Assembly (NCBI RefSeq): GCF_905147365.1
Contig: NC_056412.1
Span: 7,928,001 to 7,992,000 of the forward strand
Direction: 5' to 3'
DNA length: 64,000 bases
Source: Aricia agestis
Taxonomy: Eukaryota; Arthropoda; Insecta; Lepidoptera; Lycaenidae
Each line of letters begins with the position of its first letter. Within the stretch, counting starts at the first letter, position 1. This document shows, one piece after another, positions 23,011 through 35,019 of the stretch. The notes below the pieces were generated by a model. It saw nothing but the letters and a program-made list of their open reading frames with translations, searched no databases and had not been told where the DNA came from. The translations under genes were made by a program, and so were the position numbers.

Positions 23011-24842
23011 CCCGTAAGGCCCCAGATCACGTCTAGTATTGATTTGAACATTTGACATAGCTCGACAAAATGACGTAGGTCTGTCAACTGTCTATGAATA
23101 TATAATATGCAATTTCTTTGATAGTACATAATATACCTGTATTTTTAGCGCTACCGCTACCACTGGAACTAAGTACTTTGAAATCGGCGTATCCGGTTTC
23201 CATATTTTCAATTTCTTGCACATTGAAAATATGGATACTATGATATTTTCAATATTATACTACTCCTTAATCCAGAAAAACTTATAGGTATAACCTAAAC
23301 TAAATACATAACATAGTAAAATCCGTGAGACGAGTTTCAAAACTGTAAATTGACAGGCTAAACTCTAAAGTTTAGTCTGTCACTAAACTATAAAGTTACT
23401 TCACGACTCAAAAGTTTCAAGTGTTAGAGCTCGAGATCAATGTATACAGAGCTACAGCTTCACAGCTTGCTTTTATAGCTGAGATTGATGTAAGCTTTCG
23501 GCAGCTAAAAGGGATTTACTTATCACAGCTCACCGACTTTCTATGTCGTCTGTATAATGACGGCTTTATCGGAATTCAAATTAGATTCGTCGGCGCCATT
23601 TCTCATGTAAATTTCAGTCATTAACTATCATCTGCTCGTTTATCAGCCATCACTGGATGTATCCAGTGATTACTGATTAGATACTCACCTCAACGATGCT
23701 GGGGACACGAAAAGAATAATCGTCTTCAATATCTTTCCTGGCCCTTTTAGACGTTATTTAGGCCACTTCTTTATAGAATCGTCGCGCGTCGATCAAAATG
23801 TATGGAATTGACATAACACGAGTTTGCGTCAACTTTATACTATCGAGTAGTATCGAACGCTTAACAGCCATTCTCAGGTTTGGCATTATTTGTCTCATTA
23901 CCGTTATCATTTTTTTTCTTCGCTAATTTGACTTAAACTCATTAAAATATGAAAGTAATGAAAGATACGAATACAATAATAAATTTGGCGTGGTACAGTT
24001 AATTATAGTTTTTTAGATAATAAGCCTTAAAATTTTATGGGTACGGTAATTAGACAAATGTAAAATTTTGTGTAACGGTAATTAGAAAGCATTATAATTA
24101 TATCTAAAACATCATAGAAAAACACTGATTAATAAGTTGCACATGTATAAAGGGGTAGAAAGGTAGTCCCATCGATCGTGGAATAACGAGACACAATAGC
24201 TTTTCCATTGTTATCGCGGCCGGATGCGGCCGCTTAGTTCTTCATGAATTAACGATGTCCTATACAACCATAACCTGCCAATAGTAAGAAATAGGCACTT
24301 TCAAATAAAATCTGAAAAATGAGAAAATAACAACAAATATTGTTTTAATCGGTAGATATTTATTAAGATCCAGGTACGATGAACCTAAAAATAATTATAT
24401 TCTATATCTCTTTGGACAGAATAGCAACTCAAATGCAGTTCACAGCTTTTACAGCTCAAAATTTACTTATTTTTGTTTTCTCGTAATTTTACAAGTTCAT
24501 CTCTATTTATGAACACTTATTTCTCGATTTTTTTTCCATTATTTCTTTTTTTTTGTCTTTTGTAATAAGCTCTAAAGTTTAACTCATTTCTTTTTTGAGT
24601 TTTCTTCCGCCATTTTGTTGGAATTTCGCTGATAAGCAGTATTTTCTTTCATAAAGTATACCTTTCTTTCACTTTTTCCCTTGATCTCTGATAAAAAACT
24701 GGGTTATTTCAAATTTTTACTCGACGTTTCCAAGGAACAAGCCTTCTTTTCTCCAATTTCTTCTCTGGTCATTTCCATCCAAAAAAAAATGTATATAATT
24801 TTATGAATACTCAGCATATAGATATCTAAATATTATATAATA

Positions 24843-25020
24843 TATCACAAAGGGACTAATTGACATAGTGATGTATCAACGCACAGCCCAAACAACTGGA
24901 CGGATTGGGCTAAATTTGGCATGCAGGTAGATGTTATGACGTAGGCATCCGCTAAGAAAGTTTTTTTATTAATTCTACCCCCAAAGGGCTATGAAACTTT
25001 GTAAATTTAAAAAATAATAA
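24843..25020 (+). mobile_element. Family-2 repeat fragment left of the RT ORF
   Basis: Shares CAACGCACAGCCCAAAC and GGCATGCAGGTAGATGTTAT with 16962-17335. Confidence 0.5.
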
Positions 25021-25178
25021 TAATAGCCATTCATTTCGGATCACAGGAAATCCATAGTGTTAGTAGAAAGTACAATTAAAATTTAAATTATGTTAGTACA
25101 TTACATTGCAATTATTATAGTATAAAATTATTTATTATGAATGGTAAGGCATTGAAACTATTAATGAAACTTAATCTC

Positions 25179-26000
25179 TTATCTAACATGCACCTCTATA
25201 CAATGCCTTATCAAACCATCAAAACTGTCAGTTAATACCCTTAGAATGCTGTTATGACTACTTCTGACACGCTGCATCAATGACGCTCCTCGTTTCCTTA
25301 GTATGGCGTTACAGCCATCAGTGCGCATTTTGGCAAACATACCTGAGGCACTACAGTACCTCGGTAGTCCTAACAGCATTCTAAAGATATTATTGTACTG
25401 AACACTAAGAGCATTTATCGCACGCTGGGTGTAGCTCGCCCATAGATTGCACGTGTAAAAGGACTGACAGTAAGCTTTAAATAAAGTCACTTTCACTAAT
25501 GTAGAGCATCTTGCAAATCTACGAGCTAACATGTTCCCACGTACGGCCAACGCTCTTCGCTCCCTCTCAATGTCTACTTCGTCAGCAAGCGTGTCAGTTA
25601 CCCAATGACCCAGGTATTTGAATTTATTGACTTTAGCAAGTGGAACTTCATTTAGAAACACGGGTGATATTGTGCTAACTTTGTGTTCACGGGGTTGAAA
25701 AACAAGAAGTTCACTTTTCTTAGAGTTATACCTGAGTCCTTGGGCCTCGGCATACGCTTGACACTTGCCTAGCAGTTTTCTGAGGCCACTGATCGAGGGA
25801 CTGAGCAACACCATGTCATCAGCATAACTAATGTAGTTCAGCCGTACTCCGCCAATGGAACAACCGACATTAGTGCTGCTCAGCTCCTCGATCAGCTTAT
25901 TTACGTAAAGGTTGAACAGACGAGGAGATGTTAATCCACCTTGTCGAACTCCACACCTTAATTTATGAATGAAGCTCGCTAGAGAGAGCCCCAGACCACT
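25179..26000 (-). pseudogene. Truncated non-LTR retrotransposon reverse transcriptase (family 1)
   Basis: 273 open codons. Recognisable RT parts are the palm motif GVRQGGLTSPRLFNLY, the catalytic box SYADDMVLL, the thumb region NKFKYLGHWV and the C-terminal connection. The frame meets a TAA at 26003, where sequence of another repeat begins, so the 5' two-thirds (endonuclease and fingers) are missing: a typical 5'-truncated LINE copy. It resembles CR1/jockey-group elements but differs clearly from the RT at 37433. Confidence 0.8.
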
Positions 26001-26003
26001 TTA

Positions 26004-26164
26004 CAACATAATTTTAGACCGATCGGGCTAATACTTTCCATGCATAAAGCTACTATGACGTAAGCATCCCCTAAGAAAGAGTTTTGATAAATTCTACCTG
26101 TAAGGGGATAAAATAGGGGATGAAAGATTGTATATAATAATACTTTTTAACGCGGCAAAAGCTA
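26004..26164 (+). mobile_element. Family-2 repeat fragment right of the RT ORF
   Basis: Contains GACCGATCGGGCTAATAC and ends TTAACGCGGCAAAAGCTAG|T, a Helitron-type 3' end. Confidence 0.5.
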
Positions 26165-27009
26165 GTATTATTAAAGACTCTATGAAAACCGCGAGAAAAC
26201 TTCAATTGATAAAAAAGTTCGTATCAGTTTTTCATACAACGGTAATTAGGAACATATGGTAATTAGTATACGGTAATTAGAAAAAGTTAGATTTTCTTGA
26301 AAAATTTAAAAAACCGACACAGTTTGCAAAAACTTGCTTAGGGCAAAGTACGTAGGCCAAATTACTTTCTAGATTGACATGATCAACATACAATCTTATT
26401 TAAAAATCAAGTAGCAAAATAAGATTACGATAATTAGAAAAGTTCGTTAGCAAAGCTACGGTAAGTAGATACTCTCGTACTTCATCGGTGGCATACTAAC
26501 ATTAACGACGTGGGACCGCTGATGGGCCGTGGAACACGCTAAGGAGAAGAGACCCGTGCACTTGTAATGTGCCAAATCCTGTTATTTTTGGGTGGGCAAC
26601 CGAAAACAGCATGCGTTACGGTAAATAGAACTTTTGATAGGACAAGCTATTATTTCATGATAACTATTTATAGGCTGGGCCTATTGAGTCGATATTTCCC
26701 AATGCGATAACCAATGTTTATGAGCATTTAAAACGATGAATAGATCATGGTTAATATGTATGTTAAAACAATTACAAGCAAGTTTCAAGATCAAGTTATA
26801 TCTTGATCTATCCACCGTTTAAAAATATTGCATACTTGAATAAGATAATATTACAGAGTATACAAGTCCGGGACACTTAAATTTTGCTCTCCTGAGAATG
26901 GCCGTTAATGCTTATGTTAATTCCATACATTTTGATCGGCGAATCTATAAAGAAGTGAATAGTGATAAAGAAAAAGTCTTGGCTATAGATAAGCAATTAA
27001 AATTCAATG

Positions 27010-27354
27010 ACGTTGGAGAGCCATGCTTCGGCACGAATGGGCCGGCTCGACCGGGGAAATACCACGGGCTCACAGAATACCGGCGTGAAACAGCGCTTGC
27101 GCTGTGTTTCGCCGAGTGAGTGAGTTTACCGGAGGCCCAATCCCCTACCCTTTTCCCTTCCTCTCTTCTATTTCCTTCCCTACCCTCCCCTATTCCCTTC
27201 CCTACCCACCCCTATTACCCTATTCCCTCTTAAAAGGCCGGCAACGCACCTGCAGCTCTTCTGATGCTACGAGTGTCCATGGGCGACGATAGTTGGTTGC
27301 TTTCCCTCAGATGACCCGTTTGCTCGTTTGCCCCCTTATTTCATAAAAAAAAAC
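27010..27354 (+). mobile_element. Poly(A) SINE, family 3 (C-rich body), copy a
   Basis: Head GAGAGCCATGCTTCGGCACG, then CAGCGCTTGCGCTG, a pyrimidine-rich CCCTACCCTCCCCTATT block, TTAAAAGGCCGGCAACGCAC and a CCCCCTTATTTCATAAAAAA tail. Family copies also lie at 27764, 35020, 36598, 47804 and 62971. I see no clear pol III boxes, so SINE status is inferred from size, tail and copy number. Confidence 0.7.
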
Positions 27355-27763
27355 CATTTTTACACAATTTTATACAAAGTAGCCTGACACTGTCGGGAAA
27401 ACTTGTTTATTACATTCCTAGCAGGTAAAGTTTGGCCGTCATTTTTTCATCAGGCGCCCAATTTGGAAAAATATGTCGAATAAAACGCCCCTGTCGAAAT
27501 ATTCCGAGCAAATAAGCAACATAATGAAGTCCCCTTGTTACGGTTATGCCCGGACGCACAGACGGTTTTTTGACGTACCTAACATGTTCCATGTCAGATA
27601 TGGGCATTGTTGTCGTGACCGGATATACGCCTCTTTCTACATTGTTTATTTGTTTGAATTGAATAGGCCCTGAAACTACTGGTCTTTAAACATTATACTA
27701 TTGATTCCAGGGCAGCTGTTCAGAATTTAACCGATTTTGAATTTAGAGTCTACACTGTGACCC

Positions 27764-27926
27764 TTCCCTTCCCTTCCCATCCCTACCCTCCCCTATTACC
27801 CTATTCCCTCTTAAAAGGCCGGCAACGCACCTGCAGCTCTTCTGATGTTGCGAGTGTCCATGGGTGACGGAAGTTGCTTTTCATCAGGTGACCCGTTTGC
27901 TCGTTTGCCCCCTTATTTCATAAAAA
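27764..27926 (+). mobile_element. Family-3 SINE, 3' half, copy b
   Basis: Carries the C-rich block, GGCCGGCAACGCACCTGC and the CCCTTATTTCATAAAAAAA tail; the head is missing upstream. Confidence 0.7.
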
Positions 27927-27984
27927 AACGTGAAATTCCGGTCGAGCCGGCCCATTCGTGCCGAAGCATGGCTCTCCCACGTCT
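27927..27984 (-). mobile_element. Family-3 SINE head, inverted, directly after the tail of copy b
   Basis: Reads GCCGGCCCATTCGTGCCGAA and ends GGCTCTCCCACGT, i.e. the reverse complement of the family head, joined tail-to-inside with the preceding 3' half. Confidence 0.65.
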
Positions 27985-28050
27985 AAATTAAAAAGATAAT
28001 TAGAAAAAAAATTATTATAATAGAACATTAACTTGACCTCAGGCAAGCTT

Positions 28051-28317
28051 AGGTGTTAGCTACTCCTTTATCGCCCCTCCGAAAAGGGGTCTGCCGACCA
28101 CCAGGCAGACGACCGCTGGTGGAGTTGCGGTCGCGGTGACGTACCCGTGGCTCCGTCGTCGGAGAGAGGGCGCACCGCCAAGTTTTAGTGGATAGGGCTT
28201 TCGAGTGAGTCCCACATATCCGCGTTAGGATCTCCCTCAACCCCCGCGGAATGCGTAAATGCATTTTTTGGCGTTAAAAAAAAAAAACAAAAAAAAAAAA
28301 AGGTGTTAGCTACTCCT
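28051..28317 (-). mobile_element. Poly(A) retroelement with 17-bp target site duplication
   Basis: AGGTGTTAGCTACTCCT occurs at 28051-28067 and again at 28301-28317. Between them lies a GC-rich 233-bp body ending in an A-run of about 25 on the plus strand (so the element itself reads plus-strand). This is the hallmark of target-primed retrotransposition. I do not recognise the body; it could be a SINE or a very short LINE 3' end. The strand given here is uncertain; the A-tail argues for plus. Confidence 0.75.
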
Positions 28318-29164
28318 GATGTAATCAATTATTATTATTTAAAAGATTACATTTTATAAGAACTGTAGGTCATAATATGAAACTAGTTCGTAATAAAATT
28401 AATGCTTTTTTGTATTGTCCAACAGAGCAAAAAATAACAAATAATCTTCTTATTACCGAGCATTTTAAATGAGACCAAAATGTAATTCCTTTATTATTTA
28501 TACAATTCTTGCTCGCGAGTCCGCCCAGGTAAATATAGAGTATTTATACTGAATCGTATGTTTTTACCGCTACAGAGATAGGTAAAAATTAATTATTCTG
28601 CGTCTCTATCGAGACGCATCCATAAGGGTTTCCATTTTTTTTGTAGTTTGTCTACGAAACTCTAAAAATTTTCGAGAATTTCAATTGAAGAAATTGTATG
28701 AACTATGAATTATTATGATGCCACAAAGTCTCAAAAGATGTTAGATTTTAATTTGATGCGAGTTTACCGGCCATGGTCCGTGAACTTGTAGAGATGGTAG
28801 ATATCGGGCTTTACAAACATGTTCTACAAGGTCAGTGAGTTTCCGATTAATCTTAATGCATTGTTAATAAAATTGATTCAACTAAAAATCGATTTATGAC
28901 CACAATTATTAAAGAGCTAATTGAAAGTTATTTTCGCACAGCTTGAGATAAAATACATACAAATGCAATGGGCATACAGTATTCCACGATTTATTTACCG
29001 CCTATGGCAGCACCAAAGTATTTGTAGGTACAAAAAGTAAAAGAAGAATGAAGGTTGAGATCACTTCTTATATGGGTTCTACAAAAATTGGGTAACTTTG
29101 AGGGATATTTTGTTTACTGTAGTTTTTATGGTAAATTTAGACATCTTTGGGTTTAAAAGATGGG

Positions 29165-29222
29165 TAATATAATGAATATATTGTTGCAAATCGGGATTTG
29201 CAACAATATATTCATTATATTA
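29165..29222. repeat. Perfect 28-bp-arm hairpin
   Basis: TAATATAATGAATATATTGT... and its exact inverse with a 2-base centre. Confidence 0.9.
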
Positions 29223-29579
29223 TTAGATGGTCATTTTTTTAAGTAGTTTTTAAAATATTTCGATTTTTCTGAATTTGACTGCCAGAGGACTGGCGAGGGT
29301 GACACAGTACTGATATATAATGCAAACATATAAGAAATATTTGACATTTGTGGCATTTATTAAACGCTTTTAAACTATAATTATATCACTTTAATTATTT
29401 TAATGTATCAAGTTCTTAGTAAGTTAAATATCGAAAAATATTTTGTTATAATGCGGAGAAAACACTATCACACCTTTATAAGAATTTTGACAATTGTAAT
29501 AAACATTTTTTTTACTTTTAACTACTTTTACTTAACAGGATACATTAATAATTAATATCAACAAACAACAGAATTAAAG

Positions 29580-30165
29580 TTCTCTATTTGTCTGTCAGCA
29601 GGCTGTATCTCAAGAACAGCGATGGCTAGATAGTTTTTATTTTCACAAATGACGTATAATTGTGTTGCAGCTATGACGAAAATACAAAAATAAAAACAAA
29701 ATAAATATTTAAGAGGGCTCCCATACAAGAAACTTGATTTTTGTGCCCTTTTTTGCTCAATGTCAATAATGCAACCAGGTAATTTTAAATACTCTAGAAA
29801 TACTCAATTTTGTTCTTACTTTAATAATAAACAATAAAATTATAACAAAATAAATATTTAAGGGGTCTCCTACTCTAGAAATACTCAATTTTGTTCTTAC
29901 TTTAATAATAAACAATAAAATTATAACAAAATAAATATTTAAGAGGTCTCCTATACAAAGAATATACTTTTTTGACCTTTTAACTCAATGTCAATAATGG
30001 CACCAGGTAGGCAATTGAAATGTTCACAAAATGCATTTTTTTTCTTCTTTAATAGTAGATAATAAAATTAAAATAAAATTAACGCTTAAAATGAACTCTC
30101 ATACGAAAATAGCAATTTTATGGCACGAGGGCTTCGTGCTGGAGACTGACTCGCACTTGACCAAT
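29580..30165 (+). mobile_element. GGGTTCCGTACCC repeat, partial copy with internal duplication
   Basis: Contains CTGTATCTCAAGAACAGCG, GGGCTCCCATACAAGAAACT and an end GACTGACTCGCACTTGACCA. A segment of about 70 bp (TACTCTAGAAATACTCAATT) is tandemly duplicated at 29793 and 29870. It is nested in the 29068-31260 element. Confidence 0.65.
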
Positions 30166-31227
30166 TTTTTCAAGTTAACCGTTTACTTTCGAGGTTTCTT
30201 TAATATTTTTTCTTTGCGCTTTCTCTTTTTCTTAAGTACATTTTGTAATCTATGTTTTTCTTTGCTAATTCAGCTTATTTGAAGAGGTAGTTTGATTCTC
30301 GGCAAGAAAGTCTTTTCAGCTTTTCTTTTCTTATTTAATATATTATCCTTCGGTCAAATTTGTCTTTTGTGGTAGGTGACATTATGTTTTACACTAAAAT
30401 AAATAAACAAATGGTTAACACACCTTAATTGTTGTGATAAGAGTGATCTTAAAGGAAAAAACATCAGTACTCTGGAAACATGTCAGTCCGTTGGCACGAT
30501 TTCAGGCAAAGGACTGACGCCAAAGGACTGATGATTTCGTCATAAATTTAAGGTTATAATTAAAGCTAATGTTACTTTTCGTATTTTCTATTATCAATAT
30601 ATTAAATTTTTACTAATCATAGTAAACAGTATAGAAATCAAAATAAAATTAAGATTTATAAGGATTTAACGACTTACCCACAGTACTGAGTTTTTGACTG
30701 ACCCTGCGCAAGATTATGTCATATCCGACGAGCTAGCACTCATAATGTAATAGTGGCAAAGAAATGCTGCAGTTCTTAGCTGACAATATTACCAACTAAA
30801 CATAATTAATAGGTATTTGACCATGTATACGTGTTTTTTGGTGAAAATTTTCGCATTTGAAAGTTACACAGAGGACTGACGAATGAAACCTATGACAAAG
30901 TTTCCTCTGTTTTTTAAATACATTGTCAATATTTTTACATTATGAAAGTCCTGACATTCATTATTACGTACATTGAAGATTGTAATTTATCAAGTTTTCT
31001 GAAATTAATCAAAGAATCTGATGTACAGTCTCTTGACTGAACGTTTTTGGGTTTGTGACAGGCCAAAGAACTGACGTTTTGAGCATACTCTTTAATTTTA
31101 TACAATTTCTAATTAAATTACGTGTCTGAAATTGAGTGACCAATTAAAAGAGATTACGTACTTTTGAAATTAAGTATAAAATCTTTAAAATATAATGTGA
31201 TTTAATATATATTAACTGGAGACAGCG
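30166..31227. other. Right body of the array-C element, no gene
   Basis: AT-rich; apart from the GGACTGACG motif copies nothing recognisable. Confidence 0.5.
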
Positions 31228-31560
31228 AGTTACCCAATTTTTGTAGAATCACCCATATAATGAAAGGTACACTGGGAAGAACAAGAAATTATCAAGCTAT
31301 GGTTATTAATATATTTACTACGCTATCGAATTGGATATTAGTCTGTAATTAAAGTTGTAAGAATGTATAATAATTAAATAAACATACTATCACGTCATAG
31401 GAGTGTGCTTTATTAATTATTAGTCATGAAATAATGTGAAAGCCGCTTCTCTAATGGCCGCACTAAAAGACATTTTTAAACGATTTTATGATTTAACTTC
31501 ATTACTTCAATTAAATGGAGATTTGACAGTTAATAATGTGTGGGCCGTCCAAGTCTTCTC

Positions 31561-32065
31561 GTAGGGGAGGGGAAGGTGCTAATTTTATACGTAAAACTGA
31601 TAAAAAAAAATAAGAGCGTTTTTTACTTTAGCGGTGGGTTCAGAAACTGCAGCCATTTTAACATTTTGAAAAAGAAAATATATCCATAAAATTGCTTATT
31701 TAGGTTAATTATAAATATATTTTAGACAACAAGGACTAAATCATTTAGTTTAGTGCAAAATAAAATATCTGCGAAACTTAGTTAGGAAAATATAGCTTTA
31801 TTTTTTTATATTTTAAAATGTCCCTACAGGCTTACCTTACCTTTGAATCGTCAGTGCTTTATATGGAAGCTTCTTTGGGGTATACTAAACATCCCCCATC
31901 TTAATTTGACATATCCGATTACATTTCAATATTTTAAAAAAATAATCCACCATGTGAGAAATCTGATTTCTATACCATGATAACTAGACACATGTCGGAA
32001 GCCTATAAAAGCTTCATCTGACACGCTCGAGCTTATCCCGAAATCCCCTCTTCCCCTCCCCAACT
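31561..32065. mobile_element. MITE GTAGGGGAGGGGAAG, copy a
   Basis: 505 bp with imperfect ends GTAGGGGAGGGGAAGGTGCT and (inverse) AGTTGGGGAGGGGAAGAGGG. Internal blocks such as AACAAGGACTAAATCATTTA are shared with 39813-40348. Confidence 0.75.
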
Positions 32066-32744
32066 ATTCATATTATTACAGGCAAGTAATTAATATATTG
32101 GTCTTTAGGTGCGGCAGTAACAACATAAAAATTTTACATAACTAAAATTGAGCGAGAAGGAATGGGGGAAAATCATATGGGGTGACATTATATATTTTCA
32201 TTTTTCAGCTTTTTTCGAGTACGTGAGTAGACCATAATGTATGTAACTTACTTATAGTCGTTGTAGTCGTGACTGTAAAAATAACAATATGCAGCGTCTT
32301 TTCTAGTCACCGAGTTACCAGCATAATATCCTCTCCATATATTTCATGTAGAGTATGTTACGCCCATTCTATCACACATTTGGTATGCAATTAATAAATT
32401 TATAACATCAAAAAAACAATCTGCTTTTTAAAATAAAATACAGACTTATTTACAAAGCAGAACTGGCAGTGCTTATAACTATTCTTATCAATTCCAAATG
32501 CAAATAAAGTCTTGTAAGCATCTGTGCCAAGTGTCCGTGACCTAGGAACGGACACGAGTTTTGTTTTAGGATCCGAACAAACATTACTCAGGGTCTAGAG
32601 GCCTATACTGGAGTTAGTAGGCTTCAAGCTAGAGTTTTGATTCGGTCGCTATTTGACGATTGTCATATTCTCACGCGCAAGATTTGATGCTAATCATCTG
32701 ATGTGAACCGAGATTTGACGTACGAGAATTGGTGTCCAGTAGTG
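32066..32744. other. Intergenic, nothing recognised
   Basis: AT-rich, no long ORF, no terminal repeats found. The same applies to 28318-29067 and 33741-34013. Confidence 0.5.
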
Positions 32745-33150
32745 CTAGCACGGGGAAAAGTAGAAATGCGAAAGTATAGACAAACTGTGAACATAAACTT
32801 AAGGTGCCGGTCCGATCTTTACCGCGGCTAATCGCGACCGACAAAAATTCAATTAAAATGCCACCTTATGACAGACTATAGTATATGTCGTAAAGTAAGA
32901 TGTTATTTGAATTTTTAGGACTATGTTCTGTCATAAAGAGGCATTTGAACTGAATTTTTCGGAACGAAAAAAGATCGGAACGGCACCTTAAGTTTATCTC
33001 CACAGTTTGTGACTATAGTCATAAAGTGGCATTTTAATTGAATTTTTCGGAACGAAAAAAGTTTGGAACGACACCTTAAGTTTATCTCCACCATATCTCC
33101 ACAGTTTGTCTATACTTTCGCATTTCCACTGGTTACCGTGCTAGGGCTAC
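32745..33150. mobile_element. Foldback MITE with 60-bp TIRs
   Basis: Left AAATGCGAAAGTATAGACAA and right TTGTCTATACTTTCGCATTT; outer CTAGCACGG / CCGTGCTAG. Internal blocks GAATTTTTCGGAACGAAAAA and CACCTTAAGTTTATCTCCAC are duplicated. Confidence 0.75.
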
Positions 33151-33502
33151 AGGAGCCGATCGGAAGTAGGAAGCAGTTAAATCCGATTAAGCAAGCAGGA
33201 AGTCGAGATTAAAATAAATACGTTCACTTTAACACAGTCAAAATTCTTGAATGTTAAATTATGCTTAATTTAACATGAAGACATTGTATTTCCAAATAGG
33301 ACAAAACGAGTTCTTCTACGAAAAAAAATAGCTGGTTATGATGTGATCTCAAATTTGATGAAAATTAAAATTGTGGCACAGCAAAACATTGTATCTTGCG
33401 AATAAAATCATTATGTCGAATATCCTTAATCACTAGTCTCTACTAATATTATAACTTCGAAAGTTTGAATGTACTTGTTATACCTATTGTGCTAGTGTAT
33501 AG

Positions 33503-33740
33503 TGTTTGTTACTGCTTGTTACTATGCTAATGCAGATGTTTGTTACTGCTTGTTACTGTGCTAATGCAGATGTTTGTTACTGCTTGTTACTGTGCTAATG
33601 CAGATGTTTATTACTGCTTGTTACTGTGCTAATGCAGATGTTTGTTACTGCTTGTTACTGTGCTAATGCAGATGTTTGTTACTGCTTGTTACTGTGCTAA
33701 TGCAGATGTTTGTTACTGCTTGTTACTGTGCTAACGCAGA
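33503..33740. repeat. 34-bp minisatellite, 7 copies
   Basis: Unit TGTTTGTTACTGCTTGTTAC then TGTGCTAATGCAGA, seven exact-length copies with only a few substitutions. The first 20 bases are themselves a duplicated TTGTTACTGC. Confidence 0.95.
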
Positions 33741-34013
33741 TGTACTGCTTGAATCGTATAGTAAACACGGATGCATTATATCAATGCAATACGATTAGAC
33801 TCTGGAACAACAAAAGTAGACTATGTTTGTGCCCAAAAAGTGTAGCAGTTCAGTTCCATCGGACATTCATGCGCGGGCAAAACTAGCTTTATTATTACCA
33901 CGTAGACCTCACGACTAATAGTTGAGTCATTCGTCTCCTAAAATATGTTCGTCCCAGTGGGACGTATGGCTAGAAAAGATTTTGTTTTCATCCGGCGATT
34001 ATAGTTCCATTTT

Positions 34014-34618
34014 TAACCGACTTCAAAAAAAGGAGGTTATCAATTCGACGCGTATGTATGTTATATTTCCAGAACTGTCCAGTTTTTGTATAATATGTTA
34101 ATCTATAGCAGCTTTTGAACAAATGTGCCTTTCAAAAGCGTATGTTATATGTATGTATGTTTTTATGTTTGTGTACGCATATCTCCGGAACTACAAGTCC
34201 GATTTAAGTTATTCTTTTTTTGTTGTATTGTTCAACTTAGGGAATACTGCAAGTTTCCCTAGTACATTCCAGTGGTGCGTCAGGTTAATATAATGTAAAG
34301 TAGTAATAAAGTAATGTACATGAATGTGACCGTGTTGTACTGTTATATGTTTTAAATTGTAATTTTCCATCTTTTTAGTAAAAGATGGCCCCGTGCGAGT
34401 TTCTTACGCCGGTTCTTCTCGCCGGGTTAGTTCCCGAACCGGTGGTAGGCACCGTAGTATGGACGTTCGGTAAAGTTATTGTAAAAAAATTACTCCGAAT
34501 AAAAATATTTTTGATTTGATTTTTTTGATTTTCATAAAAATCGGTTCAGTAGTTTTTGAGATAGGGAATTTTAATTCTTAATTACGTACAATAATAATTT
34601 GAAGTCGGTTTTTTCTTT
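34014..34618. mobile_element. TIR element AACCGACTTC, copy a, with nested LINE tail
   Basis: Left TTTTTAACCGACTTCAAAAA, right TTTGAAGTCGGTTTTTT. The LINE 3' end 34380-34525 is nested. Ends of the same family occur at 38742 and 16775-16822. Confidence 0.65.
34380..34525 (+). mobile_element. Second copy of the CR1-type LINE 3' end
   Basis: Plus-strand copy of the block at 37200-37300 (GCGAGTTTCTTACGCCGG, AGTTCCCGAACCGGTGGT), followed by a TTTGATTTGATTTTTTGATT tail. It is a severely 5'-truncated LINE insertion sitting inside the TIR element 34014-34618. Confidence 0.65.
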
Positions 34619-34640
34619 CTATTATTATTTTTAACAAAAA

Positions 34641-34950
34641 ATTAAAACCGACTTCCAAGGTAAAAACAATAATAATATGAACTAAAAAGTATTAAATAGT
34701 ACTCTATAATAGTGCCTTTTTCAGAATTCGTCTAAATCTCAACTATTTCTGTACATTACTACAGTCTTCATTATTTTGAAGTCGGTACCAGCAAATTTTA
34801 TCGTGAGTTCAGTCAATGTCAGAATATCTGCAGCTTTTGGGACTGGTACCGACTTCGGATCACAAACGGCTGAGTTATCGTTGAACATACAAAAAAAATA
34901 CATACAGCCGAACGTATGACCTCCTCCTTTTCGGAAGTCGGTAAAAACTA
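34641..34950. mobile_element. TIR element AACCGACTTC, copy b
   Basis: Left AAAACCGACTTCCAAGGTAA, right CCTTTTCGGAAGTCGGTAAA. It starts 22 bp right of copy a. Confidence 0.65.
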
Positions 34951-35019
34951 AAAAAGATAAAACCAACTTGAAATTATTATTTATAACGAGAGTGTATAAC
35001 GAGTTACTACACTGTTCAC

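Larger units (their letters stand above)
23892..26630. other. Dispersed-motif array B (ACGGTAATTAGAA)
   Basis: Copies or one-to-two-mismatch variants at 24043, 24075, 26239, 26256, 26270, 26427, 26458 and 26618, all plus-oriented, and one inverted at 23892-23905. The middle (24088-26238) carries a T-rich stretch, Helitron-like fragments and the RT ORF 25179-26000. No ORF uses the motif. No terminal inverted repeats were recognised. Confidence 0.5.
29068..31260. mobile_element. 2.2-kb TIR element with dispersed GGACTGACG motif (array C)
   Basis: TIRs 29068-29097 and 31228-31260 share TTATATGGGT and TTCTACAAAAATTGGGTAAC. Inside are copies or variants of AAAGGACTGACG at 29285, 30508, 30522, 30871, 31032 and 31065. 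No coding ORF. It contains a perfect 28-bp hairpin (29165-29222) and the nested repeat 29580-30165. Confidence 0.6.
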
